This document shows positions 57,995-64,000 of a stretch of DNA of 64,000 nt, piece by piece (position 1 is the stretch's first letter; each line of letters begins with the position of its first letter). Source of the DNA: DATJCV01 sp963707665 (GTDB taxonomy: Bacteria > Pseudomonadota > Gammaproteobacteria > Burkholderiales > Burkholderiaceae_D); assembly GCA_963707665.1 (NCBI GenBank), contig CAVPQU010000020.1, forward strand, positions 1-64,000. Reading direction: 5' to 3'. The notes beneath the pieces were generated by a model that was not told the origin of the DNA, ran no database searches, and saw only the letters and a list, made by a program, of their open reading frames with translations. The position numbers were made by a program, and so were the translations under genes.

Positions 57995-59318
57995 TTGAAA
58001 CTGATCAAACAACTCACGCTGTCCGCCGTGGCCGCTTGCGCGCTGCTGGGAGCGGTCGGCCAGGCGCTGGCGCAAGCCAACGAGCAATTCGTCGCGCTGC
58101 CCAGCTACCGGGTCGGCCCGTACGCCGCCAACGGTACCGCCTGGTACGGCGGTTTCATTGATTACATGAACTACGTCAACCTGAAGGACGGTGGCATCAA
58201 CGGCGTCAAGCTGGCCTGGGAAGAATGCGAAACCGAGTACAACAACGCCAAGGGTGTCGAGTGCTATGAACGCCTGAAAGCCAAGGATCCGGTGGCGCAT
58301 GGCACCGCCTTCAACGTGATGTCGACCGGCATTGCCTATGCGCTTGATCGACAAGTCGGTGCAGGACAAGGTGCCGCTGATGATGGCCGGCTATGGCCGT
58401 ACCGACGCGGTCGACGGCTCGGTATTCCCATGGGCCTTCCCGCTGGTGACCACCTATCAGATGCAGATTTCCGCGATCGTCAAATACCTGGCATCGAAGA
58501 ACAAGGATTCGCTGGCCGGCAAGAAAATCGTCTATCTGTATCACGACTCGGCCTATGGCAAGGAACCGATCATCGCGCTGGAAGCCGAAGCGACGCTGCG
58601 CAAATTCAGCGTGGTGCAGATTCCGGTCGCGCACCCGGGCAACGAGCAGGGCGCGCAATGGCTGAAGATCCGCCAGGAAAAGCCGGATTACGTGATTTTC
58701 TGGGGTTGGGGTGTGATGAATCCGACCGCGCTGAAGGCGGCGCAAAAAGTCGGCTATCCGCGTGACCAGATCATCGGTTCCTGGTGGGCCGGTTCGGAAG
58801 AAGACACGGTACCGGCCGGTCCCGCCGCCAAGGGTTACATGAGCGCCACCTGGAACGTCGCCGGCACCACGCCGCCGGCGATCGCCGACATCGAGAAAGT
58901 GGTGTACGGCGCCGGCAAGGGCAACCTGCAGGACAAGAGCAAGGTCGGCTCGGCGCTCTACAACCGCGGCGTTTCGATCGCGATCATCACGGTGGAAGCG
59001 ATCCGCAATGCGCAGGCCAAGTTCGGCAAGGGCAAGGTCATCACCGGCGAGCAGATGCGCTGGGCGCTGGAAAACCTCGACATGAACAATGCCCGCCTGA
59101 AGCAGCTCGGCGCCACCGGCCTGCTGCCTGAAATCAAGACTTCCTGCCAGAACCACGAAGGCTCGGGCAAGGTCAAGATCCAGCAATGGGATGGCAGCAA
59201 GTGGGTCATCATTTCCGACTGGATGGAAGGCAACAAGGCGCTGATTCACCCGCTGTTCCAGGCCAACGCCGCCAAGTATGCGAAAGAAAAGGGCATTACC
59301 CCGGGCTGCCTGCAGTAA
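57995..59318 (+). pseudogene. Liv-type ABC substrate-binding protein (second cluster), frameshifted
   Basis: The repaired protein has about 440 residues. A Sec signal (LTLSAVAACALLGAVGQALAQ) is followed by a Peripla_BP_6 domain with TAWYGGFIDYMNYVN, KIVYLYHDSAYGKEPI and YVIFWGWGVMNPTALKA. The frame breaks by one extra base at about 58344, between STGIAYAL and IDKSVQDKV; dropping one T joins them. The signal peptide and two thirds of the protein are separated by the break, so as given the gene would not make a binding protein. A strong terminator follows. Confidence 0.83.
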
Positions 59319-59332
59319 TTGCTGCAACCTCG

Positions 59333-59363
59333 CCGTCCGTGGTGCGCGCCACGGACGGTTTTT
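59333..59363 (+). terminator. Rho-independent terminator after the binding-protein gene
   Basis: CCGTCCGTGG (59333-59342) pairs with CCACGGACGG (59349-59358), followed by TTTTT. It lies 14 bp after the stop. The binding protein is usually needed in excess over the transporter, and a partial terminator here would do that. Confidence 0.85.
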
Positions 59364-59400
59364 CGGTGGCGACTGATCCCCCGCAGCCGCCACCGAAAAA
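59359..59400. repeat. Perfect 12-bp inverted repeat overlapping the terminator's T run
   Basis: TTTTTCGGTGGC (59359-59370) pairs perfectly with GCCACCGAAAAA (59389-59400). It shares the T run of the upstream terminator and could act as a second, bidirectional terminator or as an alternative fold. Confidence 0.7.
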
Positions 59401-59423
59401 CCGCCATGGATAGTTTCATCGAT

Positions 59424-59487
59424 GGAGTATATGGATAAACCGGCCATTTCATGTCCGGTATCAGCCAGTTGTTATCAGGAGTATATG
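59424..59487 (-). repeat. Paired-decamer element, copy 10 (minus), at the livF ribosome site
   Basis: On the minus strand CATATACTCC is read twice: 59478-59487 and 59424-59433, starts 54 bp apart. On the plus strand the inner copy reads AGGAGTATATGA, ending one base before the ATG of livF, so it doubles as that gene's Shine-Dalgarno sequence. Confidence 0.82.
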
Positions 59488-59488
59488 A

Positions 59489-60343
59489 ATGGAAGCTGGA
59501 TTGTCGCGGCCCGCGCCGGCACTTTCGAGCAGCGCGGCCCAGAGCGCCGCGCTCAGCATCAACAACATCGAAGTCATTTACGACCACGTGATCCTGGTCC
59601 TGAAAGGCGTGTCGCTGCAAGTCCCGGCCGGCAAGATCGTCGCCCTGCTGGGTGCCAACGGCGCCGGCAAGAGCACGACCTTGAAAGCGGTGTCGAATCT
59701 GTTGCGCGCCGAGCGCGGCGATGTCAGCAAGGGCAATATCGAATTTCACGGCGAACGGGTCGACCAGCTGACGCCGAACGACCTGGTCAAGCGCGGCGTG
59801 ATCCAGGTGATGGAAGGGCGGCACTGTTTCGCCCATTTGTCGATCGAAGACAATTTGCTGACCGGAGCCTACACGCGCCAGATCAGCCACGCCGAGGTAC
59901 GTCACGAACTGGAAAAAATCTACACCTACTTCCCGCGCCTGAAGGTGCGGCGCAAGTCGCAGGCCGGCTACACCTCGGGCGGCGAACAGCAGATGTGCGC
60001 GATCGGCCGCGCGCTGATGGCGCAGCCGTCGATGGTGCTGCTGGACGAGCCGTCGATGGGGCTGGCGCCGCAATTGGTGGAAGAGATTTTCGAGATCGTC
60101 AAAAACCTGAACCAGAAAGAAAAGGTGTCGTTCCTGCTGGCCGAGCAAAACACCATGGTGGCACTGCGCTATGCCGACTTCGGCTACATCCTGGAAAACG
60201 GCCGCGTCGTGATGGAAGGTGCCGCCTCCGAACTGGCCAATAACGAAGACGTGAAAGAGTTTTACCTGGGCGTTTCCGGCGGCGACCGCAAGAGTTTTCG
60301 CGACATGAAGTTCTATCGCCGCCGCAAGCGCTGGCTGGCCTGA
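59489..60343 (+). CDS. livF: Liv-type ABC transporter ATP-binding protein LivF (second cluster)
   Basis: This 284-residue ATPase has Walker A GANGAGKST near residue 52, the signature YTSGGEQQM near 160 and Walker B MVLLDEPSMGLAP near 181. It is longer than most LivF (about 235) by an N-terminal Ser/Ala extension of 20 residues and a basic C-terminal tail (FRDMKFYRRRKRWLA). ATG 59489 follows AGGAG by seven bases, within the decamer element. A terminator pair separates it from the binding-protein gene. Confidence 0.9.
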   Translation: MEAGLSRPAPALSSSAAQSAALSINNIEVIYDHVILVLKGVSLQVPAGKIVALLGANGAGKSTTLKAVSNLLRAERGDVSKGNIEFHGERVDQLTPNDLVKRGVIQVMEGRHCFAHLSIEDNLLTGAYTRQISHAEVRHELEKIYTYFPRLKVRRKSQAGYTSGGEQQMCAIGRALMAQPSMVLLDEPSMGLAPQLVEEIFEIVKNLNQKEKVSFLLAEQNTMVALRYADFGYILENGRVVMEGAASELANNEDVKEFYLGVSGGDRKSFRDMKFYRRRKRWLA

Positions 60344-60353
60344 CGCGGCGCTG

Positions 60354-60440
60354 GTCGTTCCCGCGTAGGCGGGAATGCATGCATTCCCCCTAGCGTCGTT
60401 CAGCGCCACGTCACTGGATCCCCGCCTGCGCGGGGATGAC
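60354..60440. repeat. REP-like palindromic repeats
   Basis: GTCGTTCCCGC...GCGGGAATGCA starts at 60354, and ATCCCCGCCTGCGCGGGGAT is at 60418-60437. Both belong to the same family as 5855-5910. The element lies between livF and the second acyl-CoA ligase and is 179 bp from end to end with flanks. Confidence 0.75.
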
Positions 60441-60522
60441 AAACGAAGTTTGAAAGCGACCGCGCAATACGACAATTTCCATAGCCTCATTTTCAAAAAC
60501 ACTTGAACCGCTCCCCACCATC

Positions 60523-61770
60523 ATGGCCGAATTTCTCGACGCACTCGAAACCCGCGACCCGCATGTGCGCGAACGCGAGCTGATGGCACAGTTGCCGCAA
60601 CTGCTGGCGCGCGCGCAGGGTGCGCCGGGATGGGCGCAGATCCTGGCCGGCGTGAATGCCGCGCAGATCGATACGCGCGCGGCGCTGGCGCAATTGCCGG
60701 TGACCCGCAAATCCGATCTGAAGGATTTGCAGCACGCCGCGATGCCGTTCGGCGGCCTGACTTCCACGCCGCCGCGCCAGCTCGGGCGCTGGTTCATGTC
60801 ACCGGGACCGATCTTCGATCCGGAAGGACGCGGCGCCGACTGGTGGCGCTATGCGCGGCCGTTTTACGCGGTCGGGCTGCGCGCCGGCCACGTGATCCAG
60901 AACTGCTTTTCGTATCACTTCACGCCGGCCGCCTTCATGGTCGAGGGTGGCGCGATGAAGCTCGGCTGTGCGGTGATTCCGGCCGGCAGCGGCCAGACCG
61001 AGATGCAGGTGCAGGCGATGGCGGCCTTGAAGCCAGACGCCTACGTCGGCACGCCGTCGTTCCTGAAGATCATCGTCGAAAAGGCGCACGAGATGGGAGC
61101 CGACATCAGCAGCCTGCGGCATGCGATCGTCGGCGCCGAAGCGCTGCCGCCGTCGCTGCGCGGCTGGCTGCAGCAACACGGCGTGCCGCACGTGGTGCAG
61201 ACCTACGGTTCGGCCGACATCGGCAACATTGCGTATGAAACCGAAACCGGTGGCGCGGTCAATCCGGGGATGATCCTCGACGAAGAACTGATCCTGGAAA
61301 TCGTCCGCCCCGGCACCGGCGACCCGGTCGCGGCCGGCGAAGTCGGCGAGGTCGTGATCACTTCCTTCAATCCGGATTACCCGCTGATCCGCTTCGCTAC
61401 CGGTGACTTGTCGGCCTTGCTGGAAGGGGGTTCGCCCTGCGGCCGCACCAATGTCCGGATCAAGGGCTGGATGGGACGCGCCGACCAGACCACCAAGGTG
61501 CGCGCGATGTTCGTCCATCCGTCGCAGGTGGCCGAGATCGCGCGCCGCCATCCCGAAATTCTGAAGGCGCGGCTGGTCATCAGCGGCGCCATGGGCAATG
61601 ACGTGATGACGCTGCAATGCGAGGTGGAAGATCCGGCGGCGCCGTTATCCGCACCGATCGTCGATACCATCCGCGACGTCACCAAGCTGCGCGGCGAAGT
61701 GCGGCTGGTGGCACGCGGTGTTTTGCCGAATGACGGCAAGGTGATCGAGGATGCGCGCACCTATGAATGA
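60523..61770 (+). CDS. Phenylacetate-CoA ligase-like AMP-binding protein
   Basis: This 415-residue protein has the fold of PaaK-type ligases: RKSDLKDLQH, then AVIPAGSGQTEMQVQAM (phosphate-binding loop), YVGTPSFLKIIVEKA, VQTYGSADIGNIAYE and the C-terminal TKVRAMFVHPSQVAEI domain. PaaK proteins activate phenylacetate or other aromatic acids to CoA esters. As the last gene of the Liv cluster, it agrees with an aromatic-acid import role, but the substrate is inferred. Confidence 0.83.
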   Translation: MAEFLDALETRDPHVRERELMAQLPQLLARAQGAPGWAQILAGVNAAQIDTRAALAQLPVTRKSDLKDLQHAAMPFGGLTSTPPRQLGRWFMSPGPIFDPEGRGADWWRYARPFYAVGLRAGHVIQNCFSYHFTPAAFMVEGGAMKLGCAVIPAGSGQTEMQVQAMAALKPDAYVGTPSFLKIIVEKAHEMGADISSLRHAIVGAEALPPSLRGWLQQHGVPHVVQTYGSADIGNIAYETETGGAVNPGMILDEELILEIVRPGTGDPVAAGEVGEVVITSFNPDYPLIRFATGDLSALLEGGSPCGRTNVRIKGWMGRADQTTKVRAMFVHPSQVAEIARRHPEILKARLVISGAMGNDVMTLQCEVEDPAAPLSAPIVDTIRDVTKLRGEVRLVARGVLPNDGKVIEDARTYE

Positions 61771-61958
61771 GCGGTAGCGGTTCGCCGGGTCGACGCTGGC
61801 CGCCCGTGCAAGGGTAGCCACCAGGGTTGGCATGGTATCGTCTTGACTGTCATTTCACGCGATGGCCGCTTGTTGCGCTGATCCGGGATACCCGCGCCTT
61901 GCGGTAAGCCGCGGTGGAATGCCCGCGGATGCACACAAGCCTGGACAGGAGAACAGCC

Positions 61959-62750
61959 ATGACCAAACTGACCGTCTATCACATTCCGGTGTGCCCATTC
62001 TGCCAGCGCCTGGAAATCCTGCTGACGTTGAAGGGCCGGCGCGGCGACGTCGATTTTCAGGTGATCGACATCACGCAGCCGCGCCCTGATTGGCTGCTGC
62101 AAAAGACCCGCGGCAGCACCGCGCTGCCGGTGCTGGAGACTACCGACGGCCGCATTCTGAAGGAAAGCCTGGTTATCCTGCAGTATCTGGAACAGCTATT
62201 TCCGCAGCTGCCGGTGGCCCAGGCCGACCCTTATCGGCGCGCGGTCGAAAACATGCTATGTACGCTGGAGCGGGAGTTCGGCATGCAGGGCTATCAGTAC
62301 GTGATGAACCGGGACATAAGCCGCCGCGATGCGCTGCGTGTAGCGATGCTGGCGCAGTACGCGCGACTCGATAGTTTCCTGCGGGAGCATGCGCCGGCGA
62401 AGGTTTTCCTGTTCGATTCTTTCGGTTGGGCCGAGACGGTGTTCACGCCGTTCTTCATGCGCTTCTGGTTTCTCGAATACTACGAAGAGTTCGTGCTGCC
62501 GGACGATCCGCACTACGCTCGCGTGCGCACCTGGATCGAGGCCTGTGTTGCCCATCCAGCCGCACAGCAGGTGACGCGGGAAGAGATCGTCAAGCTGTAT
62601 TACGACTATGCCCAAGGTATCGGCAACGGTGTGCTGCTACCCGGCCGCCGCAAGTCTTCGTTCGCGTTCAACCCGGCATGGCACAGCCGGCCATGGCCGC
62701 CGGCCGACAAGTATCGCATCAGCGCCAGCGACGCCGACCTCGGGCTATAA
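61959..62750 (+). CDS. Glutathione S-transferase family protein
   Basis: This 263-residue protein has an N-terminal thioredoxin-like domain with the active-site pair CPFC at residues 12-15 (HIPVCPFCQRLEILL) and GSTALPVLETTDGRILKES, followed by an all-helical domain. CPFC is also seen in glutaredoxin-like or omega-class GSTs, so thiol transfer rather than classical conjugation is possible. AGGAGAACAGCC precedes ATG 61959. Confidence 0.82.
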   Translation: MTKLTVYHIPVCPFCQRLEILLTLKGRRGDVDFQVIDITQPRPDWLLQKTRGSTALPVLETTDGRILKESLVILQYLEQLFPQLPVAQADPYRRAVENMLCTLEREFGMQGYQYVMNRDISRRDALRVAMLAQYARLDSFLREHAPAKVFLFDSFGWAETVFTPFFMRFWFLEYYEEFVLPDDPHYARVRTWIEACVAHPAAQQVTREEIVKLYYDYAQGIGNGVLLPGRRKSSFAFNPAWHSRPWPPADKYRISASDADLGL

Positions 62751-62764
62751 CGCAATCCCAGCTG

Positions 62765-63055
62765 TCACTGTTTATCCGGCTCGGGCGGCGCCGGCGTTCC
62801 CGCCTTGCTGCGCTCGCGCTCCGCATTAGCCTTCACCACTTCCTCCACGCCGCGCTCGCCGTGCATATCGGTGTCGACCAATCCATGCGTGATATCCCAA
62901 TGCGCCTGCTGCATGTCTTTGCGCGGACCACTGCTCTGACTATCGGCCGATTCATCGTGCTCGTGCGGCATGCGCGGCGCGGGCGTGCGACTGCCCGGCC
63001 GGGTGGTTTTGGTTCCATTCTTGGGTGCTGGATCCTTAGGTGCTGGATCGGCCAT
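62765..63055 (-). CDS. Small disordered protein of unknown function
   Basis: This 96-residue protein is hydrophilic and rich in Pro, Lys, Asp, Glu and His, with no membrane segment or signal peptide. MADPAPKDPAPKNG at the start and GERGVEEVVKANAERERSKA near the end are the only notable stretches; they are predicted to be mostly unstructured. GGAGG lies eight bases before the ATG at 63055. I do not recognise a family. Confidence 0.6.
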   Translation of the reverse strand: MADPAPKDPAPKNGTKTTRPGSRTPAPRMPHEHDESADSQSSGPRKDMQQAHWDITHGLVDTDMHGERGVEEVVKANAERERSKAGTPAPPEPDKQ

Positions 63056-63150
63056 TAGGAATACCTCCTGCAAGACTTCCATCGGTCTCGGATAAGACCG
63101 CGTCAGGATTGGAGCCCCGGCATCCCCAAAGATTCCCGCCGCACGCCGGC

Positions 63151-63453
63151 TCAAGCGCCTTCGACGATGAACAGGCGGCCGATCGAGTTGGCCTGGCGCA
63201 AGCCCTTGGCCTTCGTATACTCGACCGAGTCATACCAGGCCTGAGCCTGCTCCAGCGACGAAAATTCGGTGATCACGGTGCGCCATTGCTCGTTATGACT
63301 ATCGTCCGCGCCTTCCAGTTGGACGCGCCGGCCGCCACGCGCCAGGAAGCTGCCGCCATATTGCGCCAGGCTGGCGGTCGAGAGCGGCACGTAATTGGCA
63401 TAGCCATTCGGATCGGTTACCTGGATTTCGGCTACGACGTAAGCTTTTTTCAT
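63151..63453 (-). CDS. DUF1330 family protein
   Basis: This 100-residue protein has a ferredoxin-like dimeric alpha-beta barrel. AYVVAEIQVTDPNGYANYVP at the start and VITEFSSLEQAQAWYDSVEY near residue 60 match DUF1330. Function unknown. ATG 63453 is preferred over an upstream one because GGAGT lies seven bases before it. Confidence 0.88.
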   Translation of the reverse strand: MKKAYVVAEIQVTDPNGYANYVPLSTASLAQYGGSFLARGGRRVQLEGADDSHNEQWRTVITEFSSLEQAQAWYDSVEYTKAKGLRQANSIGRLFIVEGA

Positions 63454-63509
63454 CGGAACTCCTTTGGTTAACAGCGGGGAAAAGGACTGATCCATTTCAA
63501 TGCGGGTCC

Positions 63510-64000
63510 TTAGGGCAGCCATTGCATCTCCGGCGAATTACCCATCAGGAACGCCCGGTTCGGTTCGATCGCCTCGCGCAGGTAACTCCACAACGCCGAC
63601 ACCCGCGCCACATGCCGGTGTTCACTGGCGGCCACCAGCCAGAACGAGCGCAGGATCCGCACCTGCTCATCCAGCACCGGCACCAGGTCGCGGCTTTGCT
63701 GGGCCAGGAAACACGGCAGGATCGCCAGCGCCTGGCCGTTGCGCGCCGCCGTGTATTGCGCGATGACGCTGGTGCTGCGAAAACAGCGGAACGCGCCCGG
63801 CGCGATATTTTCCTCGTAGCGCAGCTTCGGGCTGAAGATCAGATCATCGACATAGCCGATCAGCGGATGCTGCGCCAGGTCCTGCTTGTCGCGGATTGGC
63901 GCATGCGTCGCCAGATAGCCCGGCGTCGCATACAGTTTCAGCAGGTAGTCGGAGAGCTTGGCCACCACGTAGTTGCCGGTGGAAGGCCGTTCCAGCGTGA
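63510..64000 (-). CDS. LysR family regulator, C-terminal part (5' end outside window)
   Basis: The gene runs off the right edge. The last 163 residues are present and form the substrate-binding domain of a LysR regulator: YLLKLYATPGYLATH, DLAQHPLIGYVDD, RSTSVIAQYTAARNGQALAI and LPCFLAQQ. The helix-turn-helix lies outside the window. It is followed by the DUF1330 gene on the same strand after 56 bp. Confidence 0.85.
   Translation of the reverse strand, partial: TLERPSTGNYVVAKLSDYLLKLYATPGYLATHAPIRDKQDLAQHPLIGYVDDLIFSPKLRYEENIAPGAFRCFRSTSVIAQYTAARNGQALAILPCFLAQQSRDLVPVLDEQVRILRSFWLVAASEHRHVARVSALWSYLREAIEPNRAFLMGNSPEMQWLP

Noticed and set aside
63214..63223. CGTATACTCG match to the decamer
   Set aside because: It lies inside the DUF1330 coding region and has no partner at 53 bp.

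Overview
The window looks like chromosomal DNA of a high-GC betaproteobacterium of the order Burkholderiales, most likely Oxalobacteraceae (Herbaspirillum, Collimonas, Massilia and relatives). This rests on gene content and family resemblance (two Liv-type ABC clusters, PaoABC, RdgC, EttA, Kup, DUF2520, DUF4404, diheme cytochrome c5) and on familiar palindromic repeats. No search could be run, so the genus stays open. I see no integrase, IS element, plasmid gene or CRISPR array. The only RNA gene found is tRNA-Arg(CCG) at 37219-37294.

Layout. 1-2.5 kb: end of an unidentified gene with its terminator, then a frameshifted NERD-helicase. 2.5-7.2 kb (minus): a compact Liv ABC transporter, SBP-livH-livM-livG-livF, whose permease and ATPase genes overlap by 4 bp. 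7.5-17.4 kb: an Rrf2-like regulator, two zinc-ribbon membrane proteins, SlyX, a NYN-LOTUS protein, LtrA, a ROK kinase and a GH15 glycosidase. 17.7-21.1 kb: DNA polymerase IV, RdgC and small proteins. 21.6-30.6 kb: catabolism (DUF3311 plus sodium symporter, PaoABC molybdenum aldehyde dehydrogenase, Mpo1-like protein, FadH-type dienoyl-CoA reductase). 30.7-41.4 kb: envelope and stress genes, cytochrome c, tRNA, MscL, murein LD-carboxypeptidase and a diguanylate cyclase. 41.8-52.6 kb: RarD, Kup, EttA, a DUF2520 protein, MFS, PhyH, AhpD-like and Crp/Fnr. 52.7-61.8 kb: a second Liv cluster bracketed by two acyl-CoA ligases, which suggests import and CoA activation of a carboxylic (possibly aromatic) acid. 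The end holds a GST, small proteins and the 3' part of a LysR regulator.

The most interesting signal is a dispersed 63-bp intergenic element, present ten times. It is two direct decamers (consensus CATATACTCC, the second often CATACYCC) whose starts are 53 bp apart (52 and 54 in one copy each), which is five helical turns. The 43 bp between them carry weaker shared blocks. The copies lie about every 6-8 kb, all between genes. I cannot match it to a described family.

A second window-wide feature is that seven conserved genes are broken by single-base frameshifts: nine apparent +1 insertions and one apparent deletion. These look more like assembly errors than biology, but a reader should know that these seven products are interrupted as given.
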